A DNA stretch of 15,292 nt from CAYJXJ01 sp964374095 (GTDB lineage Bacteria; Elusimicrobiota; Elusimicrobia; UBA1565; UBA9628). Positions within the stretch are counted from its first letter, which is position 1. Every line of letters starts with the position of its first letter. The DNA lies in contig CAYJXJ010000111.1 of assembly GCA_964374095.1 (NCBI GenBank), positions 1 to 15,292 on the forward strand, given 5' to 3'. A program made the position numbers and the translations under genes. Below the pieces are notes generated by a model. That model was not told the DNA's origin, did no database searches, and saw only the letters and a list, made by a program, of their open reading frames with translations. Shown piece by piece: positions 1-6,600 of this stretch.

Positions 1-603
1 GCGTTGCGTCGCTGTGACAAACTCGACGCGACCGCGCGCGTGCGCGCCCTTCAGGAGCTCGCGGATCTCTTCGCCAAGACCTACGGGATCACGCCGCCGC
101 AGGTCTCGGCTCATGATTTTTCCTCGGACCCGGGCGTGCTGGCCTACCATAGCGTGGAGGGCAAGCTCCTCATCGACGCCGCCGCGTTGAAGGAGCCCGA
201 CGGCGCCGTCCGGACCGTCCTTCATCAGAGCTATCACCGCTATCAGCTAGACCTGGTCTCCACGTTCGGTTCGGGCCGGCTTCCCACCGGTGACGACAGA
301 TACGGCTTGGCCATGATCCTCGTGGCCGACGCGGCGAGCGGGCCGGATGCCGGGGACTACCGATCCTACCGGGGCCGACCCTTCGAGTCCCAGGCTTTCC
401 GATTCGAGGGCGTGGTCTCGGCGGCCCTGATCACGCTGCGGCGTGCTCCCCTGGATCGCGCCGAACTCGGCGGCGCGGCGCGGCGTCTGGCGGCCGCGGG
501 CTCTCCCGTGGAGCGGCTCGCCCTGGGCGGCCTGGTGGCGACGGGCTTCTGTCTCATCCTTGGCATGGCGGCCGTGGCATTCCGGCGGGAGGCGGGAGCA
601 TGA
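1..603 (+). CDS. 5'-truncated degenerate zincin-like protein with C-terminal membrane anchor
   Basis: The reading frame is open from the first base, so the true start probably lies outside the window; a TTG at base 4 is the first in-frame start-like codon. No firm family is recognised. Numbering from that TTG, the order YGI-PP, VLAYH, LLIDAAAL, then HQSYHRYQ (residues 74-81, bases 223-246), then YRSYRGRPFESQAF resembles small bacterial zincin-like proteins in which HExxHxYQ is followed by a Y-x-NPxExDARAF segment. Here the catalytic Glu of HExxH is Gln, so a hydrolase activity may be lost. A hydrophobic stretch near residues 172-190 followed by RREAGA looks like a C-terminal membrane anchor. 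The stop overlaps the next start by 4 bases (ATGA), implying co-translation. The coding assignment is good; the zincin relationship is an inference from motif order. Confidence 0.6.
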   Translation, partial: ALRRCDKLDATARVRALQELADLFAKTYGITPPQVSAHDFSSDPGVLAYHSVEGKLLIDAAALKEPDGAVRTVLHQSYHRYQLDLVSTFGSGRLPTGDDRYGLAMILVADAASGPDAGDYRSYRGRPFESQAFRFEGVVSAALITLRRAPLDRAELGGAARRLAAAGSPVERLALGGLVATGFCLILGMAAVAFRREAGA

Positions 604-1028
604 GGCGCAAGCTCGCGCGGCTGGGCGCTCTGGCGGCGGCCCTTGCGGCGGTCTTGGCCTTGGGCGCGGCCGTGCTCGGGAGCGCGGGCAGCCGGCCGGG
701 AGATTTCCCCGGACTGGGGCCTGGACCGGTCCTCAACGTCTTCGCGCGGGGCGCCCTCCTGGCCCGGATTTCGGTGAGCCCCAACGGCCAAGTGGGTCTG
801 GAACCGGGGCGGGACGCCTCGGCGCTCGCGGCCCTGCGCCGGGCCTTGGCCCGCGCCCGCAACCGGGAGACCCTGCCGCTCGTCGGCGAGCAGGTCAGGC
901 CCATGGCGGGCCTGGCGGGCCGAGCCGTGGAGATGGAATTGGCGGCGCCTTCCGACGCGCGCTATGCGTGGGCGCTGCTGGACTTTCTGCGCGGCGCGGG
1001 CTTTTCGGCCGAGCTTTCAACCCGCTAA
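600..1028 (+). CDS. small exported or membrane-anchored protein of unknown function
   Basis: A 142-residue protein that I do not recognise. It opens with positively charged residues (MRRKLAR) and then an Ala/Leu-rich hydrophobic segment at about residues 8-30, either a signal peptide or an N-terminal anchor. The rest is a small alpha/beta-looking domain with an Arg/Ala-rich helix near residues 74-90. It has no cysteines and no obvious catalytic motif. The start is an ATG overlapping the previous stop by 4 bases, with purine-rich GGGAGG/GGGAG sequence just upstream acting as a ribosome binding site. Its tight coupling to the upstream zincin-like gene suggests a shared membrane or periplasmic role. 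The next gene begins 49 bases downstream behind its own promoter, so this is probably the end of the first operon. Confidence 0.6.
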   Translation: MRRKLARLGALAAALAAVLALGAAVLGSAGSRPGDFPGLGPGPVLNVFARGALLARISVSPNGQVGLEPGRDASALAALRRALARARNRETLPLVGEQVRPMAGLAGRAVEMELAAPSDARYAWALLDFLRGAGFSAELSTR

Positions 1029-1065
1029 AGCGACCCCCGCCGACCCGCCCTTCCCTCAACTTACA

Positions 1066-1078
1066 TATAATGGTCGCG
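1066..1078 (+). promoter_or_regulatory. -10 element of a probable leaderless promoter
   Basis: A perfect TATAAT at 1066-1071 sits in the 49-base gap before the diiron oxygenase gene. Six bases (GGTCGC) separate it from the GTG start at 1078, so a transcript initiating at the usual distance would begin at or within a base or two of the start codon. No Shine-Dalgarno sequence precedes the GTG and no good -35 hexamer is visible. The same spacing occurs before the GTG that opens the respiratory operon. Confidence 0.55.
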
Positions 1079-2088
1079 TGGCGCGTCTCAAGACCCTCAG
1101 CCCCTACGACGAGGTGGCCCTGCGCGGCATTCTCGAGCGCCAGAAGCGCCTGGCCTGGGACTTCGACAAGGCGATTGCGTGGGATCGCCCCCTCGATCTG
1201 ACCCGGCCCTTCGTCCCCCTCGATGCCGAGAGCCTCGTCTTTCCGCGCGCCACCCCCGCGCAGCGCCTGGCCATCAGCCAATACCTGGGCTTGGTGATCG
1301 CCCAGACCTTCGCGGAAATGGAGAAGGCCCTGGTCGCGGCCAAGGACCGGGTCTGGAGAAAGCGCCTGGAGATGTACCCGATCAACCCCGAGTTCACGGC
1401 CCTGGGGGAGCAGTTTTTCGATGAAGAGGCCAAGCACTCGCGCATGTTCAAGCGCTATCTCACGAAGTTCGCGCGGGCCACCGGCGTGGAGGATCGCCAG
1501 CTGCAAGGCCTGCTTCCGGTGGTGTCGGGCACGCTGCTCCTGAGGACTCTCGAGCTCAACTCGGTTTACGGCGGGCACGCCCTGTGGTGGGTGTTGACGC
1601 TGGTGGAGGAAGTCTCGGTCGCCATTTTCAAGCAGATGCGGCCCTTCCGCGATGCGCTGGAGCCCACTTACTTCGAGATCCACCGCCTCCATTTCGAGGA
1701 GGAGGTGCGCCACAGCCCGTATTCGTATTGGATGCTGGAGCATCTCTACAAACGAGACACCTCCCTGGCCGCCATCCTCTGGCGCAAGACCGACCTCCTG
1801 CTGGCCCAGGGCCTGGAGGTGGCCTGGGCGCTTTCCTCGCTCACCCGACTGCGCCGCGTGCTCTTTCTGAGAGGACGCCACCCGTTCTACAAGACCTTGA
1901 GCTCCTGCCTGCCGCTCCTGATTCGGCTCTCTCCCGTGGAGATCATCCGCAGGCTGTTCGTGTCCGCGCCGTTCGTGAGCCTCCTGCTCAACCCGAACTA
2001 CCACGGCGACTTCCAAACCGTGGTCGAACAGCTTCGGGCGCTGGAGTTTCCCATCCCAAAACCTGACCCCAAGAGGCTCGCGGCATGA
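1078..2088 (+). CDS. AurF-like diiron oxygenase
   Basis: A 336-residue helical protein with the ligand pattern of the AurF family (the p-aminobenzoate N-oxygenase type, ferritin-like fold): E82, E117-x2-H120 (DEEAKHSRMF), E177 (LVEEVS), and H205-x3-E209-x2-H212 (HFEEEVRH). The spacings closely match those remembered for AurF (35 residues from the first to the second Glu, 57 from the first His to the third Glu). AurF-type enzymes use O2 to oxidise amines or other small substrates; the substrate here is unknown. The GTG at 1078 is chosen because the preceding in-frame codons overlap the upstream gene and the conserved-looking sequence starts here. It is the first gene of a four-gene operon and overlaps the hydrolase gene by 4 bases. 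The C-terminal ~100 residues (Leu/Arg-rich) are not explained by the diiron core and might contact the membrane. Confidence 0.75.
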   Translation: MARLKTLSPYDEVALRGILERQKRLAWDFDKAIAWDRPLDLTRPFVPLDAESLVFPRATPAQRLAISQYLGLVIAQTFAEMEKALVAAKDRVWRKRLEMYPINPEFTALGEQFFDEEAKHSRMFKRYLTKFARATGVEDRQLQGLLPVVSGTLLLRTLELNSVYGGHALWWVLTLVEEVSVAIFKQMRPFRDALEPTYFEIHRLHFEEEVRHSPYSYWMLEHLYKRDTSLAAILWRKTDLLLAQGLEVAWALSSLTRLRRVLFLRGRHPFYKTLSSCLPLLIRLSPVEIIRRLFVSAPFVSLLLNPNYHGDFQTVVEQLRALEFPIPKPDPKRLAA

Positions 2089-2960
2089 GCTTCGAATCGC
2101 TGGGTCTGCGGCGCAAGTCAGCCGTGATACGCGGGCTCGAAACCGCCTGGCTCGACAACGAGCGGGATTGCGGCCAGGCGGTGCTGTTCCTTCACGGCTT
2201 TCCCGACACCCCCTCGACCTGGCTGGCGCAGGCCGCCGAATTCGCGCCGAAATACCGCCTCATCCTGCCCTACGGCCGGGGGGTGGGCGCGTCGAAGCCC
2301 CCGTCGGCCATGGGGCGCTACAGCGCGCATTCCATCCTCCTCGATCACCTCGATATTCTGAGGCGGGCCGACCCCGGGGAATCCGCGGCGTTTCACGTCG
2401 TGGGGCACGACCTCGGGGGGGTCCACGCCTGGATGCTGGCCTCCCACGCCGATCCCCGCATCAGGACGGTCGCGGTGATCAACAGCGCCCATCCGCGCCA
2501 GTACCTACGCCGTGCCGTGTGGCCTCGGCAGGTCGCCAAGAGCTGGTACGCGGCGGCCCTGCAGGTGCCCTTTTTGCCCGAGGCGCTCCTCACCCTCTTC
2601 AGCCGCCGCATACTCAAGCAGCTGGAGGCCGACGGCTGGCGCCCCCCGGCGCCGGACATCACCCTGCGCGATTTCGAGGGCGCGGTCTTGAATGCCCTGA
2701 ATCAATACCGCCAGTTCGCCCGGGATATCCCCAAATTCCTCAATGAGAAGGCCGGACCGGCCGACATGCCGGTCCTGGTGATATCGAGCGCGGGAGACCG
2801 CTACCTGGAAGAGGCCTCGGGGCCGGAGTTCTCGGATCTGGCCCGCCGCGTCACCATCCGGGTGATACCGGGCAAGCATTGGCTCCATCACGAACAAGCG
2901 CCGCGCGTCAACCGCTTGCTCGAAGACTTCTGGAAGGAACACGCTTCGGGCGGGGGATAG
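2085..2960 (+). CDS. alpha/beta hydrolase, epoxide hydrolase/dehalogenase-like
   Basis: A 291-residue alpha/beta-fold hydrolase. Visible landmarks are the oxyanion-region motif HGFPD (residues 37-41), the nucleophile elbow GHDLGG (107-112) with D109 as nucleophile, an acidic residue in AGDRY (D238), and a C-terminal catalytic His in GKHWLHHEQ (H265). An Asp rather than Ser nucleophile is typical of soluble epoxide hydrolases and haloalkane dehalogenases, so ring opening of an epoxide or a related ester-intermediate hydrolysis is plausible; the substrate is not known. No signal peptide is seen, so it is probably cytoplasmic. It starts at an ATG overlapping the diiron oxygenase stop, and the M24 gene follows after 2 bases. 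Placed after an oxygenase and before a dehydrogenase, it could act on an oxygenated intermediate. Confidence 0.85.
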   Translation: MSFESLGLRRKSAVIRGLETAWLDNERDCGQAVLFLHGFPDTPSTWLAQAAEFAPKYRLILPYGRGVGASKPPSAMGRYSAHSILLDHLDILRRADPGESAAFHVVGHDLGGVHAWMLASHADPRIRTVAVINSAHPRQYLRRAVWPRQVAKSWYAAALQVPFLPEALLTLFSRRILKQLEADGWRPPAPDITLRDFEGAVLNALNQYRQFARDIPKFLNEKAGPADMPVLVISSAGDRYLEEASGPEFSDLARRVTIRVIPGKHWLHHEQAPRVNRLLEDFWKEHASGGG

Positions 2961-2962
2961 CC

Positions 2963-3766
2963 ATGAGATGGTTCAAGCGGCTGCTCTACCTCTTCCCGCC
3001 CCCGCCCGCGCCGACGGCCGAGGTCCTGGAGGGGTTCCGGCGCGTCCAGGGCCTGGCCTACGCCTGCGCCCGCGACATCGCGCGCGAATTCCGGGAGGGG
3101 TGGACCGAGGTCCAGACCGCGAACTTGATGGACGTCTACCTCCGCGACCACGGGGTCAAGTCCTTCTTCCACAAGTCCTTCGCCTGGTTCGGAGAGAGAA
3201 CCCGCTTCGAGGGCTTCCGGTCGTGGCGGGAATTCGAGCCGGGCGGGCGCGTCCTGCGGCCGGGCAACGCGGTGATCCTCGATACGGCGCCGTTTCTCGA
3301 CGGGATTCCCGGGGACATCGGCTACTCGACGAGCCTGGGCGAGAGCCAGGCCGTGGCCAAGGCCCGGGAGGTCCTGGCGGGGCTGCGAGTCGAGATCCTC
3401 GAGTTGTTTCGGAGCTCGCATAGCGGCGGCGAGGTATGCCGTGAGGTCGCCCGGCGCATCGTGGAGAAGCGCTACGATGTGATCCACCATCTCTATCCCT
3501 TCCGCGTCCTGGGGCACAGGATGCATCCCAACCGTCGGGAACTGTCGTTCCCGACCGGAACGCCGTTCGGCCCCCAAGCCTTTGTCAGTCTGTTGTCCCG
3601 AGGTTTGCACCCCGACTTGCTGAATGAAGATCACCGCGGCAGCCTCGCGGGCGCCTGGGCTATCGAGCCCCATCTGGGGGGCAAGGGTTTCGGGGCGAAA
3701 TTCGAGGAAATCCTGATCATGGATGAGAACGGGCCCCGGTGGCTGTCGCCCGCTATGCCATGGTAG
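2963..3766 (+). CDS. M24 (creatinase/aminopeptidase P fold) metalloenzyme
   Basis: A 267-residue protein with the pita-bread metallopeptidase landmarks in the right order: D107 (VILDTAP), D118 (PGDIGY), a His in GHRMHP (H185 or H188), E235 (AIEP) and E248/E249 (KFEEIL). These match the DDHEE dinuclear metal site, so the enzyme should bind metal. It lacks the separate N-terminal domain of classical aminopeptidase P and creatinase. Members of this fold include peptidases and non-peptidase C-N hydrolases, and an enzyme embedded between a hydrolase and a dehydrogenase may well act on a small molecule. The ATG at 2963 follows GGGGGATAG; longer in-frame extensions would overlap the upstream gene. 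The gene runs 7 bases into the SDR gene. Confidence 0.8.
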   Translation: MRWFKRLLYLFPPPPAPTAEVLEGFRRVQGLAYACARDIAREFREGWTEVQTANLMDVYLRDHGVKSFFHKSFAWFGERTRFEGFRSWREFEPGGRVLRPGNAVILDTAPFLDGIPGDIGYSTSLGESQAVAKAREVLAGLRVEILELFRSSHSGGEVCREVARRIVEKRYDVIHHLYPFRVLGHRMHPNRRELSFPTGTPFGPQAFVSLLSRGLHPDLLNEDHRGSLAGAWAIEPHLGGKGFGAKFEEILIMDENGPRWLSPAMPW

Positions 3767-4584
3767 AGCTCTCCGGCAGGCTCGTCATGATCACGGGCGC
3801 GGCGCGGGGGATCGGACGTTGCCTGGTTCTGGAGTTTCTAAAGGAAGGAGCGCGCGTGGTCGGGTTGGACCGCGACGAGAAGGCTCTGGGCGATCTGCGG
3901 ACCGAGGCGGGCCGGCGCGGGTTCGCCATCGATACCCGCGTCGCCGACGTTGGCGAGCGCAAGGGTTTCCTGGATGTCCTGGGCGAATGCCGGTCCACCT
4001 TTGGAGCACCCTGGGTCTTCGTCAACAACGCCGGCATCGCCAAGGCCGGGGGCTTTCTGGGCGTCGGCATTGAGTCGACGGAGGCCATGGTCCGCGTGAA
4101 TCTTCTCGGGGTATTGACGGGAACTCATTTCGCCCTCGACGCGATGACCCGGGCGGGCGGGGGCGTGATCGTCAACATGGCGTCCACCGCCGGGCATGTC
4201 CCCGGGGCCTTTCTGGCCGCCTACTCCGCGGCCAAGCACGGCGTGGTGGGCCTGACCCGTGCCCTCCAGACCGAGTTGCGGATATCGGGGAGCCCCGTGA
4301 AACTCGTGCTGGTCTCTCCGGGCTTCATCAATACCGCCCTCATGCGCGACGCCGGGGTCTCACTGTCCCTCTCGTTCCAGCGCCTTGTCGCCTCTCCCGA
4401 AAACACGGCTCTTGCGGTCGTCGCGGCGGTCAAGTCCGGGCGGTCCGAGTTGATCGGGGACTTCGGCGGCTGGCTCATCCAGACCGCCAACTCCGTCGCG
4501 CCGCGGCTCACGGCCCGGGTGTCGCGCCTGCTGGTCGCCCGCACCTGGCGCCAGGCGCTGGGGCTCGACCCGATCAAATTCTAG
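3760..4584 (+). CDS. short-chain dehydrogenase/reductase (SDR)
   Basis: A 274-residue classical SDR. It shows the cofactor motif TGAARGIG (residues 12-19), an Asp at the end of the second strand (D37, suggesting NAD(H) preference), NNAG (89-92), catalytic S142, and Y155-x3-K159 (YSAAK). It probably interconverts an alcohol and a ketone in the pathway encoded by the three genes before it. The ATG at 3760 is preferred because it starts directly at the usual MVELSGRLVMITG; an upstream GTG at 3739 would add seven atypical residues. The start lies inside the last codons of the M24 gene. The last ~40 residues form a Leu/Arg-rich tail not needed for the fold. The stop shares the palindromic CTAG with the stop of the convergent gene, leaving no room for a terminator between the two operons. 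Confidence 0.88.
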   Translation: MVELSGRLVMITGAARGIGRCLVLEFLKEGARVVGLDRDEKALGDLRTEAGRRGFAIDTRVADVGERKGFLDVLGECRSTFGAPWVFVNNAGIAKAGGFLGVGIESTEAMVRVNLLGVLTGTHFALDAMTRAGGGVIVNMASTAGHVPGAFLAAYSAAKHGVVGLTRALQTELRISGSPVKLVLVSPGFINTALMRDAGVSLSLSFQRLVASPENTALAVVAAVKSGRSELIGDFGGWLIQTANSVAPRLTARVSRLLVARTWRQALGLDPIKF

Positions 4585-5090
4585 GAGCCCATGAACTTGG
4601 ACTTGGCCGAGTCCATGAGAGCCTCGTCGACCACGTCCTTGCCCTGCTGGCGCGCGAGCTCTTCGATCGCGGTCTTGGCCATGGGGCGGATGAAGTCCGG
4701 GACGCGCTCCAAACGCACGCTGGCCTCGGCCGACCAGGAGACGCCGGGAGCCTGCGCCGCGGGCTGGGCCGCCCCCATGGAAGCGACCATGCCGGCGAAG
4801 GGGCATTTGCCCATGGATTTCTTGAGCTCCGAGACGGCGGCGGCTTTGGGCAGCACCGGCGCTGAGGCGAGGCTGGCGCGGGTGAGTTCGAGGGGCTCGG
4901 CGGCTTTGGAGCGGCCGCCCAGCTCGACGCCGAGGGCCTTGACCATCTGGGTCTCGCCCGGGTTGGTCACCATGGCGATGCTCGCCCCGCATTGGGGGCA
5001 GCCGAAGGTGACGCCGAGGGAGTCCTGTCCTACGGACTCCAGCTCCCGGTAGACCATGAACTCCTCACAGCGGCGGCAGACGAATTTCAT
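4581..5090 (-). CDS. zinc-ribbon plus PCP_red domain protein
   Basis: A 169-residue protein and the last gene of the respiratory operon. The N-terminus has two CxxC pairs (C5/C8 in CRRC and C31/C34 in CPQC) that should form a zinc ribbon or rubredoxin-like knuckle. A low-complexity linker with a KCPF segment (about residue 95) leads to a C-terminal module (118-166) that reads W-S-x-E-A-x-x-R-L-x-RVP-x-F-x-R-x-x-A. This is the pattern of PCP_red, named after the C-terminus of the dark-operative protochlorophyllide reductase B subunit. Three similar modules lie in the universal stress gene of the same operon. The ATG at 5090 overlaps the upstream stop by 4 bases and starts just before the first CxxC; an in-frame extension upstream would run into the preceding gene. 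The biochemical role is unknown. Confidence 0.75.
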   Translation of the reverse strand: MKFVCRRCEEFMVYRELESVGQDSLGVTFGCPQCGASIAMVTNPGETQMVKALGVELGGRSKAAEPLELTRASLASAPVLPKAAAVSELKKSMGKCPFAGMVASMGAAQPAAQAPGVSWSAEASVRLERVPDFIRPMAKTAIEELARQQGKDVVDEALMDSAKSKFMGS

Positions 5091-5764
5091 TCGGGGCTCC
5101 CGAAGACCAGGCGGCGGCAGGCGTCCCAGAACTCGGCTCGGCGCTCCAGCGACCAGAGCGTCCCTTGACGGATGCGCTCCAGCGCCGAGGCGTCGGCCCG
5201 GCACTCCTGCCGGATCACGCCCTCGAAAACGCGGGCATGCTCCTGGTCTTCTTTGATGTGCAGAGTGAAATACTCGAGATTTGGGGCAAGCCCGGGGATT
5301 TGCCGCAGCCCCCGGATGAGGAATTCAAACATCACCGGGATCGCGAGCTCGTGCCCCGGCCCGATGGCCCCCAGGCCGGCCAGGGGATCGCCCCCAGCCG
5401 TCAACTCGCGGTGGCCGGAGATGAACCGGCGGGTAGCGTGGGCCGGCCGGGCCCCTCCCCAATCCGGGTCGTCGAGACCCAAGGACCTGAGGAAATTTCG
5501 GTAGAGGTGCACGTGGCTGCGAAAGATCGTGTGGCCCCCGAGCTCGTCATCGAGCACCGGCCGCAACGCTTGTCCCCACGCCGGCCGGCGCGCCCCGAGG
5601 TTGGTCATGTATCCCGTGAAGTGCCGGACGAGCTGGTAATGCTGCAGGCCGAAGGCGCGCGCCTGCTCTCGCGTGACCCCTTCGGAGAAGCGCAACAGGA
5701 ACGGATGCCGCAACGCCGGATGGGCCCGGACTTCGTCGGCCAGGGGGACGGCGCTCACCGGCAT
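5087..5764 (-). CDS. heme-oxygenase-like (TenA/PqqC/CADD-type) iron enzyme
   Basis: A 225-residue all-helical protein of the heme-oxygenase-like diiron oxidase group. The clearest sign is the C-terminal ligand motif H169-x3-D173-x2-H176 (HIKEDQEH), with an upstream acidic/His pair (E74 in DDELGG and a His in SHVHLY, H84 or H86) and a Glu near 139-147 as the remaining candidates. Relatives include CADD, UndA and the SznF central domain, which use O2 and iron for varied oxidations; PqqC and TenA share the fold without iron. The substrate cannot be read from sequence. The ATG lies 10 bases inside the end of the Mrp-like gene, so translation is coupled. Its place beside PCP_red proteins and cytochromes allows, but does not prove, a role in tetrapyrrole or cofactor chemistry. 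Confidence 0.72.
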   Translation of the reverse strand: MPVSAVPLADEVRAHPALRHPFLLRFSEGVTREQARAFGLQHYQLVRHFTGYMTNLGARRPAWGQALRPVLDDELGGHTIFRSHVHLYRNFLRSLGLDDPDWGGARPAHATRRFISGHRELTAGGDPLAGLGAIGPGHELAIPVMFEFLIRGLRQIPGLAPNLEYFTLHIKEDQEHARVFEGVIRQECRADASALERIRQGTLWSLERRAEFWDACRRLVFGSPE

Positions 5765-6600
5765 GATGCCTCCAGCCGGACCGCCAGGGCGTCGAAAATG
5801 CGCGAGACGGGGTGCTCGGCCGGCAAGGCTTCCCCGGCGTCCAAGCTCGCGGCGAGATCCATATCCAGCGGAACGCGGGCCATCACCTCGAGCCCGGTCT
5901 CCTTGGAAAAGACCGACAGGTCGCCGGGGAATAGACCGGACATGTTCTCGACGAGCCCCAGCAACTCGATCCCGAGGTCCCGGCAGTAGAGGATCTGCCG
6001 GCGCACGACCTCCAGGCAGACCTGGGAGGCGGTGGTCACGACCACGGCCGCGGCGTCCGGCATGAAATTGGCGAAGATGGGAGGCTTGTCCGCCGCGGCC
6101 CCCGGCGGGAGGTCGACAAGAAGCCAGTCCCGCTCCCCCCAGGCCGTGTCACCCAGGAGCTCCCGGATGACCGCCGATTCCATCATCCCCAACCACACGG
6201 GGGAGATGTCCAGGGGTCCTTTCCAGCGCGCCGGTCCCCGGGGATCGGCTATGAAGGAAAGGGCCGCGACCTTGATCCCTTGGGCGGTCTGGGGCGGCTG
6301 GGCGCAATCAGGGGCCAGGGCCACCCGAGCCCCGCTGAGCCCCAGCATGCGCGGAATGGAGGGGCCGTTTAAGTCCGCGTCGAGAACGCCTACGCTCCGT
6401 CCCCCGCGCGCCAGGGACAGGGCGAGCTGGGAGGCGACGGCGCTCTTGCCCACGCCGCCCTTGCCGCTCAAGACCAGGAGCTTGCGGTCGATCCCCGCCA
6501 GGCGGGTCTTGACCGCCACGAATTGGTCCACGAGCTGGGCCTGCACCTTGGCGTCGTCCCTAAAGCGAAGCCGCTCGAGGGTGGTCTTTAGGCTGGGCAT
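5755..6600 (-). CDS. Mrp/MinD-class P-loop ATPase without the CxxC motif
   Basis: A 281-residue ATPase of the Mrp/NBP35/ApbC branch of the MinD superfamily. It has the deviant Walker A SGKGGVGKS (residues 45-53), the switch segment DADLNGPSIPRMLGL (74-88), and LVDLPPG (161-167). The segment VENMSG (217-222) marks where Mrp proteins normally continue to a CxxC pair that holds a shared iron-sulfur cluster; here the sequence runs on as LFPGDLSVF with no cysteines. It may therefore be an ATP-driven partner protein, not a standard Fe-S carrier. An N-terminal helical region (1-35) precedes the ATPase domain. The start overlaps the preceding stop by one base (TGATG). BchL and NifH are distant relatives in the same ATPase class, notable because neighbouring proteins carry domains named after BchB. 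Confidence 0.85.
   Translation of the reverse strand: MPSLKTTLERLRFRDDAKVQAQLVDQFVAVKTRLAGIDRKLLVLSGKGGVGKSAVASQLALSLARGGRSVGVLDADLNGPSIPRMLGLSGARVALAPDCAQPPQTAQGIKVAALSFIADPRGPARWKGPLDISPVWLGMMESAVIRELLGDTAWGERDWLLVDLPPGAAADKPPIFANFMPDAAAVVVTTASQVCLEVVRRQILYCRDLGIELLGLVENMSGLFPGDLSVFSKETGLEVMARVPLDMDLAASLDAGEALPAEHPVSRIFDALAVRLEASCR

Noticed and set aside
1070..1201. ATG at 1070 as start of the gene following the TATAAT
   Set aside because: It is out of frame with the diiron oxygenase and leads only into a Pro/Arg-rich shadow frame; the in-frame GTG at 1078 is the better start.
895..2016. A 373-codon minus-strand frame opposite the diiron oxygenase
   Set aside because: Low-complexity Gln/Glu/Arg/Gly translation, fully antisense to a gene with a clear AurF ligand pattern.
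5579..5590. 12-bp palindrome CGCCGGCCGGCG
   Set aside because: Short GC palindromes of this length are expected repeatedly in 15 kb of GC-rich DNA.
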